Positions 1 through 9,214 are shown, counted from the first letter of the stretch. The stretch is DNA of 64,000 bases from an uncultured Lachnospiraceae bacterium (GCA_910585545.1 CAJUFN010000005.1:82540-146539); one strand, 5' to 3'. Numbers and translations: made by a program. Notes: generated by a model not told the origin, from the sequence alone.

Positions 1-108
1 TGCTTCATATTCACTCTGATGTTCTTTCGCAAGCTCCAAATATGTAGTTCCTTGCGGATATTCCTTCACACTATCACCTATTTTTATCCGATACATCTGT
101 TTATCCAT
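1..108 (-). CDS. Nucleoside (uridine) kinase with N-terminal TGS domain, partial
   Basis: Only the first 36 codons lie in the window; the gene runs off the left edge. The start ATG at 108 follows a clear AGGAG ribosome site. The visible residues (MYRIKIGDSVKEYPQGTTY and on) look like the ubiquitin-like TGS domain that opens the Lachnospiraceae nucleoside kinases, where it precedes a P-loop uridine-kinase domain. It lies 50 bp downstream of the Nif3-like gene on the same strand, so it is probably the next gene of that operon. The kinase domain itself is not visible, so the product name is inference from the N-terminus; another TGS protein is possible. Confidence 0.6.
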   Translation of the reverse strand, partial: MDKQMYRIKIGDSVKEYPQGTTYLELAKEHQSEYEA

Positions 109-158
109 ACTGCTCCTTCTTTCTTTGCATGGTTTTATACCTCACAGAATCTGCGTAT

Positions 159-950
159 TTATATAATATGAAATGGGTGACGTACAGGTGCTGGAATAAT
201 TTCAATTCCCGGCAATTCTTTTTCCAGAAACTGTTTGATATCCTGAATAAAAATATGTTCCAGACCATAGTGACCGGCATCAATGACCATCAGCCCCTGT
301 GCTACGGCATCAATTCCGGCGTGATGATCGATGTCTCCGGTAATCAACACCTGCGCACCCTTTCTTAAAGCCTCTGAAAGGACACTCTTACCTGCTCCCG
401 GACATATTGCAACCCGGCTCACACTTTTTTCTTCCCCTCCAAACACTTTTACATATTCCAGAGAAAATGCTTCTTTCACAAGCTTTGCACATTCTGCCAG
501 CGTCATCGTCTTTAAGGATCCTACCCTTCCGATTCCTTCCTTTTTTTCCCCTTTATCCGTATCAGACACACCCGTCTCTTCGAGTACTTCGGATTCTGCA
601 AGCATCAACTTATCCGCAGCCAAATCTGCCATCCCAAGCACATCATAATTCGTATGCATGGCATAATAAGCCATTTTATTCTCTATCATTTTAATGATCC
701 GCCGTCCGATAAAATCATCATCCGTCACGCTCTTCATCCCGGAAAAAATAAGCGGATGATGTGTGATAAGCATATCTGCTCCCACACTTACCGCTTCCTC
801 TACAGCTTCATCATCTGCATCCAACGCAACATATATTTTTTTTACTTCCTTTTGCCGGCTTCCTGCCAACAATCCTACATTATCCCAAGAAAGTGCATAA
901 CACCTTGGATATGCACTTTCAATCATTTCTATAATATTTTTGCAAAGCAT
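159..950 (-). CDS. Nif3-like dinuclear metal center protein (DUF34/YqfO family)
   Basis: A 263-residue protein of the DUF34/Nif3 family, hexameric metal-binding proteins of unsettled cellular role. Visible signatures are WDNVGLL at residues 22-28, the THHPLIFS metal motif with the His pair at 64-65, and C-terminal GDIDHHAGIDA and DAGHYGLEH, which supply the remaining metal ligands. The length matches the short form, without the PII-like insert of B. subtilis YqfO. The start lies 22 bp inside the end of trmK, so the two are translationally coupled, an arrangement common in Firmicutes. Its ribosome site is GAAGG. The family is clear; the function is unknown. Confidence 0.93.
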   Translation of the reverse strand: MLCKNIIEMIESAYPRCYALSWDNVGLLAGSRQKEVKKIYVALDADDEAVEEAVSVGADMLITHHPLIFSGMKSVTDDDFIGRRIIKMIENKMAYYAMHTNYDVLGMADLAADKLMLAESEVLEETGVSDTDKGEKKEGIGRVGSLKTMTLAECAKLVKEAFSLEYVKVFGGEEKSVSRVAICPGAGKSVLSEALRKGAQVLITGDIDHHAGIDAVAQGLMVIDAGHYGLEHIFIQDIKQFLEKELPGIEIIPAPVRHPFHII

Positions 951-1645
951 AGTATACCTTCTTTCGTCTCTGCTATCTCATTAAATACTTCTTCTCTTCG
1001 CATTCTTGTACGCGGATTCTCTGTACTGCTCAACCGTTCCAGAATAATCTCTTTTTCCTTCAATTCCTGCTTAAGATACTCTAACAAGACAGGATGCTTC
1101 TTATGTAAAAGACAAGGTCCGTATTTAAGTTCAATCCCGCTATATGGCGCTGCTTCACCCTTTTCCACACGCATCAGCGGATAATATTTCCCATCTTCAT
1201 ATACGATATCTTCTGCAGTTATATGATATCCTGACTTTTGTAGATAAGCTCTGACTTTTGCAATCTCAGACTGTGGCTGCAGCACCCAATACTTCATATG
1301 CTCCAGGACATCTTTCCCTTCTGACATAATTTTTATCATAAGTGCGCCGCCCATTCCTGCGGCTGCCATGCAATCGGCTTCGCCTGGTTTCAGCGCTTTT
1401 AGCCCGTCGGAAAGTCTCATCTCAATATATCCAGAAAGATCATATGCCTTGATATGCCTATTTGCACGTTCCAGCGGCCCTTTGTTCACATCCATAGCAA
1501 ATACTTTTTTGCACTTATAATCTTGCACCAATGCAATCGGAAGATATCCATGGTCTGTTCCCACATCGGCCACCCGAAGCTTTTCCATCTCTTCTTTTTC
1601 CGTCAATAACCGGATAACTGCCTGTAATCTCTTTGATAATTCCAT
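929..1645 (-). CDS. trmK: tRNA (adenine(22)-N(1))-methyltransferase
   Basis: A 238-residue SAM-dependent methyltransferase of the TrmK family, which makes m1A at position 22 of tRNA. The SAM-binding motif VADVGTDHGYLPI is at about residues 25-37, followed by AMDVNKGPLERA and the catalytic-region motif AAAGMGG. It starts 9 bp after the rpoD stop codon and overlaps the Nif3-like gene, matching the conserved rpoD-trmK-nif3 order of Firmicutes. Length is typical. The call is firm from motif and context together. Confidence 0.93.
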   Translation of the reverse strand: MELSKRLQAVIRLLTEKEEMEKLRVADVGTDHGYLPIALVQDYKCKKVFAMDVNKGPLERANRHIKAYDLSGYIEMRLSDGLKALKPGEADCMAAAGMGGALMIKIMSEGKDVLEHMKYWVLQPQSEIAKVRAYLQKSGYHITAEDIVYEDGKYYPLMRVEKGEAAPYSGIELKYGPCLLHKKHPVLLEYLKQELKEKEIILERLSSTENPRTRMRREEVFNEIAETKEGILCFAKIL

Positions 1646-1654
1646 ACCTGCCTC

Positions 1655-2767
1655 TTAATCCAGATAATCACGGAGTTTACGGCTTCTGCTCGGATGACGA
1701 AGTTTACGAAGCGCCTTTGCCTCAATCTGTCGAATACGTTCTCGTGTTACGTCAAATTCCTTTCCGACTTCCTCCAACGTTCTTGCTCTTCCGTCATTCA
1801 TACCAAAGCGAAGTCTTAACACTTTCTGCTCTCTCTCAGTCAAAGTATCCAGCACTTCATCTAACTGCTCTTTTAACAAAGTAGCTGCTGCCGCCTCTGC
1901 TGGCACCGGCACATTATCATCCTGAATAAAATCACCCAGATGACTGTCTTCTTCTTCACCAATTGGAGTCTCCAAAGAAACTGGCTCTTGAGAAATTTTC
2001 AAGATCTCCCGCACGCGTTCTACCGGCATGTCCAATACTTCTGCAATCTCTTCCGGAGATGGTTCTCTTCCAAGCTCTTGCAGCAACTGTCTGGATACAC
2101 GGATCAATTTGTTGATCGTCTCTACCATGTGAACCGGAATACGGATTGTTCTGGCCTGGTCTGCGATCGCTCTTGTGATTGCCTGACGAATCCACCACGT
2201 AGCATAGGTACTGAACTTAAATCCTTTTTGGTAATCAAATTTTTCTACGGCTTTGATAAGACCTAAGTTTCCCTCCTGGATCAAATCCAGGAACAACATA
2301 CCTCGTCCCACATATCTTTTCGCAATGCTGACTACCAGTCTTAAGTTGGCTTCTGCCAAACGTTTCTTCGCTTCCTCATCGCCGTCCGCCATCCTTTTCG
2401 CAAGTTCTATTTCCTCTTCCGCACTCAAAAGAGGCACTTTTCCGATTTCTTTTAAATACATACGGACAGGGTCTTCAATACTGATGCCATCCGGAACGGA
2501 AAGATCGATTTTTTCTACATCTACTTCATCTTCTTCAGTGATCACAATCTCGATCTCATCTTCCACATCCTCTTCTGCATTAATACGCAGCACATCAATA
2601 CCGCTTGCCTCCAGATATTCAAAAATCTTATCCATCTGTTCTGCTTCCAGCTCCATGTCTGAAAAAAAGTCATTGATTTCCTGCAACTCTAAAATACTTT
2701 TTTTCTTCTTTCCCAGGGCAACAAGTTCTTTTAACTTCTCTCCAAATTTTGCCATGTTTTCTTCCAT
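1655..2767 (-). CDS. rpoD: Primary RNA polymerase sigma factor RpoD/SigA
   Basis: The housekeeping sigma-70 factor, about 370 residues from the chosen ATG. The start was placed at MEENMAKF because GAGGATG lies upstream at suitable spacing, rather than at the longer in-frame start at 2800. Seen in order are region 1.2 (DPVRMYLKEIG), region 2 with DLIQEGNLGLIKAVEKFDY and TYATWWIRQAI (the -10 recognition segment), region 3 (PVHMVETINKL), and region 4.2 with the helix-turn-helix TLEEVGKEFDVTRERIRQIE. An acidic stretch near residues 75-100 is typical of Clostridia. It lies 60 bp downstream of dnaG in the classical primase-sigma operon. Confidence 0.97.
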   Translation of the reverse strand: MEENMAKFGEKLKELVALGKKKKSILELQEINDFFSDMELEAEQMDKIFEYLEASGIDVLRINAEEDVEDEIEIVITEEDEVDVEKIDLSVPDGISIEDPVRMYLKEIGKVPLLSAEEEIELAKRMADGDEEAKKRLAEANLRLVVSIAKRYVGRGMLFLDLIQEGNLGLIKAVEKFDYQKGFKFSTYATWWIRQAITRAIADQARTIRIPVHMVETINKLIRVSRQLLQELGREPSPEEIAEVLDMPVERVREILKISQEPVSLETPIGEEEDSHLGDFIQDDNVPVPAEAAAATLLKEQLDEVLDTLTEREQKVLRLRFGMNDGRARTLEEVGKEFDVTRERIRQIEAKALRKLRHPSRSRKLRDYLD

Positions 2768-2827
2768 ATACCTGTGTCCATCCTCTCTTTGGTCCGGCAA
2801 ACCGTACCAATTGTTTATATTTTATCC

Positions 2828-4603
2828 TTAATCAATAGAAATATGCAGTGTCTTAAGGCTTAGCAGCTCTCTTTTCGCATTCATAAGTTTCTGAAGCCCT
2901 GCCAAATCTGTCGGCTCCAATTCCTGCGCAGACTTTTCTATGCTATGGCTCTTAACCCTTAGCAACGTCTCCTTTAATGCTTTTTCCTGCTCTTCCTTTG
3001 TCTTTATTTCTTTTAGTCTTGTATGGAATAAAGAAGCCACCTCCCGATGCTCTTCTTCATCCGTAAATTGATTCATAATCTTAGCAGGATTTACCTCTCC
3101 TTGCTGATATTGTTCATACAAAAGCGCTGCAACTTTTTTGTACAATTCCGTTGAGAAATCCTCCGGTGTAATGTAACGCTTAATCTGCGCAAAAATGTTC
3201 TGCCCTTCCAGCATCCAAGTCAAAAGTACTTTCTGTGATTTCTTGTAACCATCTTCTTTTTCCTTTGGTTTCCCGGTGATTGCCTTTGGGCGAACAGCCA
3301 TGGATGCCAGCCCTGACTGCACTGCTGTTCTTTGTACCAGTTTTTTTAACTCTTCATATCCGATTCGATAAGTTTTTGCAACTGCTTCTATATAATTATT
3401 GCGCTCAATCTCTTCTTCAAATTCTCCAAGCCTTTTTGCCGCTTCTCTGAAAAATGCGGTCTTTCCTTCCGGTGACTGCATATCGTAATCCCGCTCCAGC
3501 ATCTCAAGTCCAAACATAAAACCATTCCTTGCTTTTGCGATACGCTCTTCAAATGCTTCCGCGCCCAGATTCTTAATAAATTCGTCCGGATCTTTATATG
3601 GCTCCATACGAATCACCTTCGCCGAGATTCCTGCTTCTTTTAAAATCGGCACTGCACGCAGAGCTGCTTTTGTACCGGCTTCGTCGCTGTCATAAGTAAG
3701 ATACACTTCATTCACATAACGCTTGATCAAAGAAGCATGTCCTGCCGTCAGCGCTGTTCCAAGAGTTGCAACTGCATTCGTAAATCCCGCCTGATGCATG
3801 GAGATTACATCCATATAACCTTCGCAAATAAGAAAATAAGATTTTCGGCTTGTCCTTGCACGATGCAATCCATACAAATTCCGGCTTTTGTCAAAAATCA
3901 TTGTCTCCGGCGAATTCAGATATTTCGGTTTTGCATCTCCCATCACGCGACCGCCAAACCCAATCACACGGTTATTCGTATCCATGATCGGAAACATCAC
4001 ACGATTCCAGAACTTATCATATGCTCCGTGTTTCTCGTCTGCATTGATCAAACCTGCTTTCAGAATCTGTTCATCATTGTAGCCTTTTATCTTGAGATAT
4101 TGGTACAGATCATTACTGTATTTGTTTGAATATCCCAGGCCAAACTGACGTATCGTTCCTTCATCAAGTCCTCTTTTCGTCAGATACTCATGTGCTGCCT
4201 TCCCATTTTCTGATATTAATTGTGCATAATAGTATTTTGCGGCAAGCTTGTTCATGTCCAGAAGAATCTGTTTTAAATCTCTTCTCTCTTTTTCTTCTTT
4301 TGAATATTCTGCTTCCGGCAGTTCAACTCCGGCACGATCTGCCAAAAATTTCAACGCCTCTACGAAAGAATAATTCTCATATTCCATCACAAATGTAAAT
4401 ACATTCCCTCCTGCTCCGCATCCAAAGCAATAGTACATCTGCTTTTGTCTGCTCACAGAAAAAGACGGTGATTTTTCATTGTGAAACGGACATAATCCAA
4501 AATAAGAGCTTCCTTTTTTTTGCAGCTTCACGTATCCGGAAATCACATCTACAATATCATTTTTCATTCTTACTTCTTCTACGATATCATCTGAATAATA
4601 CAT
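2828..4603 (-). CDS. dnaG: DNA primase
   Basis: A 591-residue bacterial primase that makes RNA primers at the replication fork. The N-terminal CHC2 zinc finger is intact (Cys38, His41, Cys59, Cys62). It is followed by the RNA polymerase core and the TOPRIM motifs EGYMDVI and YDSDEAG that hold the catalytic metals. The C-terminal part (from about residue 440) is the helicase-interaction domain, poorly conserved as expected. It sits between dgt (64 bp gap) and rpoD (60 bp gap) on the same strand. Confidence 0.97.
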   Translation of the reverse strand: MYYSDDIVEEVRMKNDIVDVISGYVKLQKKGSSYFGLCPFHNEKSPSFSVSRQKQMYYCFGCGAGGNVFTFVMEYENYSFVEALKFLADRAGVELPEAEYSKEEKERRDLKQILLDMNKLAAKYYYAQLISENGKAAHEYLTKRGLDEGTIRQFGLGYSNKYSNDLYQYLKIKGYNDEQILKAGLINADEKHGAYDKFWNRVMFPIMDTNNRVIGFGGRVMGDAKPKYLNSPETMIFDKSRNLYGLHRARTSRKSYFLICEGYMDVISMHQAGFTNAVATLGTALTAGHASLIKRYVNEVYLTYDSDEAGTKAALRAVPILKEAGISAKVIRMEPYKDPDEFIKNLGAEAFEERIAKARNGFMFGLEMLERDYDMQSPEGKTAFFREAAKRLGEFEEEIERNNYIEAVAKTYRIGYEELKKLVQRTAVQSGLASMAVRPKAITGKPKEKEDGYKKSQKVLLTWMLEGQNIFAQIKRYITPEDFSTELYKKVAALLYEQYQQGEVNPAKIMNQFTDEEEHREVASLFHTRLKEIKTKEEQEKALKETLLRVKSHSIEKSAQELEPTDLAGLQKLMNAKRELLSLKTLHISID

Positions 4604-4667
4604 TCTGCCCTTCCTTCCAAATACATCCCACTATATATAATATTCGACAAGGCTTTCCTATTTCCTT

Positions 4668-5672
4668 TTAATTTTTCCAAGATTGAGGTATAAAAAATTC
4701 TTCAAACATCAAAACCGCATAATTATCCGTCATTCCGGCAATATAGTCACATACGACTTGTTCCTTGCTATGCCCAATTTCCATCATATCATGATACAGC
4801 TTTGGCAACTTGTCTGGATGTTTCATATAGTAATCATATAATTTTCCAACAAGATGAACTGCCTTCTCCTCTTCTGCTTTTGCCACCGGATTGCGGTATA
4901 CATGCTCATACATAAAGCAACGAAGCCTCGTGAGCACATCCTGTACTTCTTCCGACATGGAAATCTCCGGCTTCCCGGTACTGTTACTAATCACATCATG
5001 CACCATTGTATTCAGCCTGCTTCTTATCGTTGTTCCAAGTACATCGGTAAATTCCTTTGGAACATCCTCTTTTTTCAAAACTCCTGCTCGAATCGCATCA
5101 TCAATATCGTGATTCACGTAAGCAATTTTATCAGAAAGCCTGACAATCTGTCCTTCTAATGTTTCCGGCATACTTTTTGTCTGATGCTTTAAAATACCAT
5201 CGAGCACTTCGTATGTGAGGTTCAATCCTTCTCCATTCTTTTCCAGATATTTCACAACACGTACACTCTGTTCATTATGCCGGAAACCATTTTCACACAA
5301 TTCATCCAATGCTCTTTCCCCTGCATGTCCAAACGGCGTATGTCCCAAGTCATGTCCTAGTGCAATCGCCTCTGCAAGGTCTTCGTTAAGACGTAATGCC
5401 TTGGCAATTGTTCTTGCATTCTGTGCCACTTCCAGTGTATGCGTCATTCTCGTCCTATAATGATCTCCGCTTGGAAGAAGAAATACCTGGGTCTTTTGTT
5501 TCAACCGGCGAAAGGCTTTGCTATGCAGTATTCTGTCTCTGTCACGCTGAAAGACTGGTCTTAAATCACATTCTTCCTCGTCTTGCTCCCTTCCTTTGGA
5601 ATTCCTGCTTAACGTTGCATATTCGCTTAGATACATCTCTTCACGTCTCTCCAACTCTTCTCTGATCGTCAT
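4668..5672 (-). CDS. dgt: Deoxyguanosinetriphosphate triphosphohydrolase family protein (HD domain)
   Basis: A 334-residue HD-superfamily dNTPase that would cleave dNTPs to deoxynucleosides and triphosphate. The metal-binding HD motif is intact: His78 in RMTHTLEVAQ and His107-Asp108 in GHDLGHTPFGHAGE, then a further Asp in YVNHDIDDAIRAG. Length and motif order match the Dgt-like group found next to dnaG in Clostridia. The start follows AAAGGAG. Only 13 bp separate it from the upstream pap gene, so the two are co-transcribed. Preferred dNTP substrate cannot be read from the sequence. Confidence 0.92.
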   Translation of the reverse strand: MTIREELERREEMYLSEYATLSRNSKGREQDEEECDLRPVFQRDRDRILHSKAFRRLKQKTQVFLLPSGDHYRTRMTHTLEVAQNARTIAKALRLNEDLAEAIALGHDLGHTPFGHAGERALDELCENGFRHNEQSVRVVKYLEKNGEGLNLTYEVLDGILKHQTKSMPETLEGQIVRLSDKIAYVNHDIDDAIRAGVLKKEDVPKEFTDVLGTTIRSRLNTMVHDVISNSTGKPEISMSEEVQDVLTRLRCFMYEHVYRNPVAKAEEEKAVHLVGKLYDYYMKHPDKLPKLYHDMMEIGHSKEQVVCDYIAGMTDNYAVLMFEEFFIPQSWKN

Positions 5673-5685
5673 ATCTACCGCTCCT

Positions 5686-7185
5686 TTAGACTTCTTTCAG
5701 TCTTTCCTCTATCGCCTCTATCACTGTTTTCAATACTTTTATCCGTGCATAATATTTACAGTTTCCTTCCACAACGATCCACGGAGCATTTTTCGTAGAC
5801 GTCCGAAGAATCATCTCATTTACCGCCTCCTCGTAAAGCTCCCATTTTTCACGGTTTCTCCAGTCCTCGTCCGTGATCTTCCATTGTTTTTCCGGGTTTT
5901 CCTGTCTTGCCTTGAAGCGCCTCTCCTGCTCATTTTTGTCAATGTGCATCCAGAATTTAAGTACGATCGCTCCGGCATCCGTAAGGTCTCTCTCCATATC
6001 ATTGATTTCTTTATAAGCTCTTTGCCATTCTGCTTTCGTACAGAATCCCTCGATCCGCTCCACCATCACACGACCATACCAGGTCCGGTCAAAAATCGTC
6101 ACATGTCCCGCTTTTGGCATATCTACCCAGAATCGCCACAGGTAATGATGCGCTTTCTCAATATCATTCGGAGATGCCGTCGGATGTACCACATACCCTC
6201 TCGGATCCATCTTTTCAGTCAGGCGTTTGATCGCACCGCCTTTTCCTCCCGCATCCCATCCTTCGAATCCAAGTACCACTGGAATTCTTCTTCGGTACAA
6301 CTCTCCATGCAGTTTCTCTATCTTCTTTTGCAGCTTCGACAACTGTTCTTTATATTCTTCCTTTGTATAAGCAAGACCTAAGTCTGCTCTATTCAGAATA
6401 GATTCTCCAAGTACTTTGTCTTTAGACAATTCTTTGATGCCCCGTTCTTCTGCGTTTCCTTCTTTACGTTTCTTGGCTTCCTCCACTCTTTCCTTGAGAA
6501 CCTGACACACAATATCATAAATCTTAGCCGTGGCAAATCTTCTGTCCGTCGCCTCTACAATATGCCATGGTGCGCAATCCATATCGGTACGGCTAAGCAT
6601 TTCCTCATTGATTGCCTCATATTTCTTAAATTTCTTATTGCGCTTTAAATCTCCTTTACTCACACGCCATGCCGTCTCTTCTGACTCGAGGAGCTTATCA
6701 AAACGCTTTCTTTGTTCCTCTTTATCAATGGCAAGAAAAATCTTAATAATCACCATTCCATCCGCCGTCAACTGCTCTTCAAAAGAACAGATAGAAGCAA
6801 ATTCTCTTTCCACCTTTTCTTTCTTCGTCTTCTTGTCGAAACGATCCACGAGCACCTTACGATACCAGCTGCTGTCATAGATTGCAATCCGTCCCTTCGC
6901 AGGCATCTTTGTCCAGAATCTCCACAAAAACGGATGCAGTTTTTCCTCTTGGGTCTCGGTCTTAACCGCATATACTTCAAATCCACGAGGATCTAAGGCC
7001 TTAATTAATTCTCCGATCTGGACTCCTTTTCCTGCAGCGCCATACCCCTCAAATGCAATCATAACCGGAATTCCAAGTTCCTTACATTCCCTCTGCAATG
7101 TTCCAAGTTTCGGCACCAATAACTCCATCTTCTCTTTGTAGTTTTCTTTTTCTAACGTTTTCGCCAAATCCAGCTTTTCCAACAT
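5686..7185 (-). CDS. pap: Tandem-domain PPK2 kinase, probable polyphosphate:AMP phosphotransferase
   Basis: A 499-residue protein with two PPK2 domains, the layout of polyphosphate:AMP phosphotransferase, which uses polyphosphate to phosphorylate nucleotides. Walker A motifs are at residues 46-54 (EGYGAAGKG) and 307-317 (FEGWDAGGKGG). Each is followed by a DPRG motif and a lid/Walker B segment (YDSSWYRKVLVDR and FDRTWYGRVMVER). Both domains look intact, although in characterised members only one is active. A good ribosome site precedes the ATG. A -10 hexamer TATAAT lies at 7260-7265. The nucleotide substrate is inferred from domain layout. Confidence 0.88.
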   Translation of the reverse strand: MLEKLDLAKTLEKENYKEKMELLVPKLGTLQRECKELGIPVMIAFEGYGAAGKGVQIGELIKALDPRGFEVYAVKTETQEEKLHPFLWRFWTKMPAKGRIAIYDSSWYRKVLVDRFDKKTKKEKVEREFASICSFEEQLTADGMVIIKIFLAIDKEEQRKRFDKLLESEETAWRVSKGDLKRNKKFKKYEAINEEMLSRTDMDCAPWHIVEATDRRFATAKIYDIVCQVLKERVEEAKKRKEGNAEERGIKELSKDKVLGESILNRADLGLAYTKEEYKEQLSKLQKKIEKLHGELYRRRIPVVLGFEGWDAGGKGGAIKRLTEKMDPRGYVVHPTASPNDIEKAHHYLWRFWVDMPKAGHVTIFDRTWYGRVMVERIEGFCTKAEWQRAYKEINDMERDLTDAGAIVLKFWMHIDKNEQERRFKARQENPEKQWKITDEDWRNREKWELYEEAVNEMILRTSTKNAPWIVVEGNCKYYARIKVLKTVIEAIEERLKEV

Positions 7186-7277
7186 AAAAATAACCTCCTC
7201 TCACACCTTTAGAAGATTCCCCGCGCAAATCTTCCTTAATCAAAAGTTTTTCTATGTCTATTATACACTATTTCTAA

Positions 7278-7302
7278 ATACAAAAAAATACCGGAATCCC
7301 TT
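7278..7302 (+). repeat. Left direct repeat of the caspase island (attL-like)
   Basis: This 25-nt stretch consists of ATAC, seven A, then TACCGGAATCCCTT. It recurs at 9215-9240 with one extra A in the A-tract. The right copy forms one arm and the T-tract of the tRNA-Leu terminator, whereas here the other arm of that hairpin is missing. This is what duplication of a target or attachment site on insertion would leave. Confidence 0.75.
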
Positions 7303-7444
7303 GATTTTATAGTGATAAGGAAGTATAGAAACTAACTTATTATTAACGCTAGTAAACAGAGTGCAAAAAAGAATGTATGATTGATAGCTACCCATAAAAC
7401 AGTATAAACAAACTGATACTAAAGTAGTTATCTTATGAATTAAG

Positions 7445-7489
7445 AAGCAAAATGGGTATATTACTAATAATGATATGTCCATTTTGCTT
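7445..7489 (+). repeat. 11-bp inverted repeat upstream of the caspase gene
   Basis: AAGCAAAATGG at 7445-7455 is perfectly complementary to CCATTTTGCTT at 7479-7489, with a 23-nt A+T-rich loop. It lies about 100 bp upstream of the caspase start codon. It could be an operator, a recombinase site or a weak hairpin; the sequence alone does not decide. Confidence 0.6.
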
Positions 7490-7592
7490 ATTTTAATGAT
7501 TTGTATTCTGAAATATAGGAAAACGCAGATTTCTATGTTATGATACAAACAAAAATTTGCAAAGTAATAACGCTAAAGGGTAGGTAGTAAAT

Positions 7593-9113
7593 ATGGGAAC
7601 AACAAAAGTATTATTAGTTGGAGTGTGTGAATATTTAACAGTTAAGTGTCCTTCTTTGCCTATGTGCAAAAATGATTTGTATGCAATGAGGACGGCTCTC
7701 GTCAAAGGGTTAAATATAAGCCCAAACAATATATATTTGTGTGGCGAAACGGGCATTGTAACAAAGAATGATTTTATTGCATCAATACACACTACACTTA
7801 AAGATATATCGGAAAATGATACATTCATTTTTTACTTTACTGGTCACGGTGGAAAAAATTGCTTAGTATTGAGTGATGGTTTGATTGAGTTACAAGATCT
7901 GCTTAATACAATAGGGCAAATACAAACTAAAAATAAGATTGCCATTATAGATAGTTGTCATTCGGGTGATTTTTCACTTGAAAACATTCCAACGATAGAC
8001 ATTGATGAAACGGTTGAACATTTTGCCGGACGCGGTTTTGCGGTTTTGGCTTCTTGTGGTGCTGAGCAATATTCTGGATTTAACGAAAATAAGGAAATTA
8101 GCTTATATACAAGTTTTGTATGTGATGCATTAACTGATCGTTTTTTGATTAGAAGAGGAAAGAAATCCTTGGAAACAATAAATGAAGCAATATTTCGTTT
8201 TGCAGAAGTTTCAAATAAAAAAGGGAAGCATAATTTTCAGCAACCAATATTTCGCTCAAGCATAGGCGGAACTATATTTTTTGATGTTGAAGAATACAAT
8301 CCCTACAAAATTGCAAAAGTATATGAAGAAACAGATAGCTATATTATTTATAATGTTGAACCAGTACATCATGCCGGTGTAAAAAGGTTATCTGCTAAAA
8401 TAATTTTGCGTTTTCAAAGTTCGATGGAACAAATTGCTGAAATTGCAACAGAGATAAAAAATAAAGTACTTTATTATGACGTATACCAGAATGAAATTGC
8501 AGAAGCCCGTTATAAAGGGCGTGCAGCAAATATCATATGGTGCTATTTTGGTTATGATGAAGATGATATGGTTGATTGTAATTTTATTTGCCATTCTACA
8601 TGGGTTGATGATACACAAGACAAAAAACATTGGTATCGTACATCAAAAAACACTATCGTTGCAAAGGGAGTTCACATTGATGTACACGGTTCATATGAGT
8701 CAATAAAGAACTTAAAAGATAACACCTTGGATAAGGATGAATTGATTCAAATTACAAGGGAATATACCGCTAATATTATATCAGTAGCCGAACAATACAT
8801 CAAAATATTTAGAAAGTATCTCAATAACACTATAACCGAAGAAGAATTGATTGATAGCGTTGTTCCTCTTAATATTGAAATCTTAAAATGGTTTTTGAAA
8901 CAAAACGCTTTACCAATACCTCCAAAGGAGTTGCATGATTGGGCACATATACACAAAAAACTTTCCTGTACAATACATGATTTTTCTCTTTTTTACGATA
9001 AGAAAAATTTAAAGACATGGCAAAGCAAAAATAGAAAATGGTTATTACAAAACGCAATCGAGCAATATGAACTGGAATTAGAAGAATTAAAAGAAGCAGA
9101 TAAGTTAATTTAA
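7593..9113 (+). CDS. Caspase family protein (peptidase C14) with C-terminal domain of unknown function
   Basis: A 506-residue cytosolic protein with an N-terminal caspase-like (metacaspase-type) cysteine peptidase domain, residues 1-230. The catalytic dyad is intact: His85 in FYFTGHGG and Cys122 in IIDSCHSGD. Flanking C14 landmarks are the CKND motif near residue 25, ASCGAEQYSGFNE near 155 and SLYTSFVCDAL near 170. Residues 235-506 match no family I recognise, and the last 30 are charged and helical. No signal peptide or membrane segment is seen. The ATG has only a modest AAAGGG site. The gene is on the opposite strand to its neighbours, markedly richer in A+T and bracketed by direct repeats, all signs of transfer. 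Bacterial caspases often act as suicide effectors in phage defence; that role here is inference. Confidence 0.9.
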   Translation: MGTTKVLLVGVCEYLTVKCPSLPMCKNDLYAMRTALVKGLNISPNNIYLCGETGIVTKNDFIASIHTTLKDISENDTFIFYFTGHGGKNCLVLSDGLIELQDLLNTIGQIQTKNKIAIIDSCHSGDFSLENIPTIDIDETVEHFAGRGFAVLASCGAEQYSGFNENKEISLYTSFVCDALTDRFLIRRGKKSLETINEAIFRFAEVSNKKGKHNFQQPIFRSSIGGTIFFDVEEYNPYKIAKVYEETDSYIIYNVEPVHHAGVKRLSAKIILRFQSSMEQIAEIATEIKNKVLYYDVYQNEIAEARYKGRAANIIWCYFGYDEDDMVDCNFICHSTWVDDTQDKKHWYRTSKNTIVAKGVHIDVHGSYESIKNLKDNTLDKDELIQITREYTANIISVAEQYIKIFRKYLNNTITEEELIDSVVPLNIEILKWFLKQNALPIPPKELHDWAHIHKKLSCTIHDFSLFYDKKNLKTWQSKNRKWLLQNAIEQYELELEELKEADKLI

Positions 9114-9182
9114 GTATATTTTTTGTTACGCAATAGAACGCCATTTTTGAGAACCGACACATAAAAAGTTAATATATTATAA

Positions 9183-9201
9183 TGCCCCATGCTTGCCCCA
9201 T
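9183..9201 (+). repeat. Two TGCCCCAT direct repeats, 11-bp period
   Basis: TGCCCCAT occurs at 9183-9190 and 9194-9201, one helical turn apart. It lies just inside the right direct repeat of the caspase island and is notably G+C-rich in an A+T-rich stretch. This could be a recombinase or regulator binding site. Confidence 0.5.
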
Positions 9202-9214
9202 TTTCATTTTTTAC

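Larger units (their letters stand above)
7186..7592. other. 407-bp A+T-rich intergenic region, left end of caspase island
   Basis: No gene supported. The region holds the probable -10 of pap (7260-7265, minus strand), the left copy of the island direct repeat (7278-7302) and an 11-bp inverted repeat at 7445-7489. The boundary between the chromosomal backbone and the inserted A+T-rich DNA falls at the direct repeat. A 95-codon minus-strand reading frame here has no ribosome site or recognisable family and was not called. Confidence 0.7.

Noticed and set aside
7261..7548. 95-codon minus-strand ORF between pap and the caspase gene
   Set aside because: No ribosome site and no recognisable family; low-complexity A+T-rich sequence that also contains the direct and inverted repeats.
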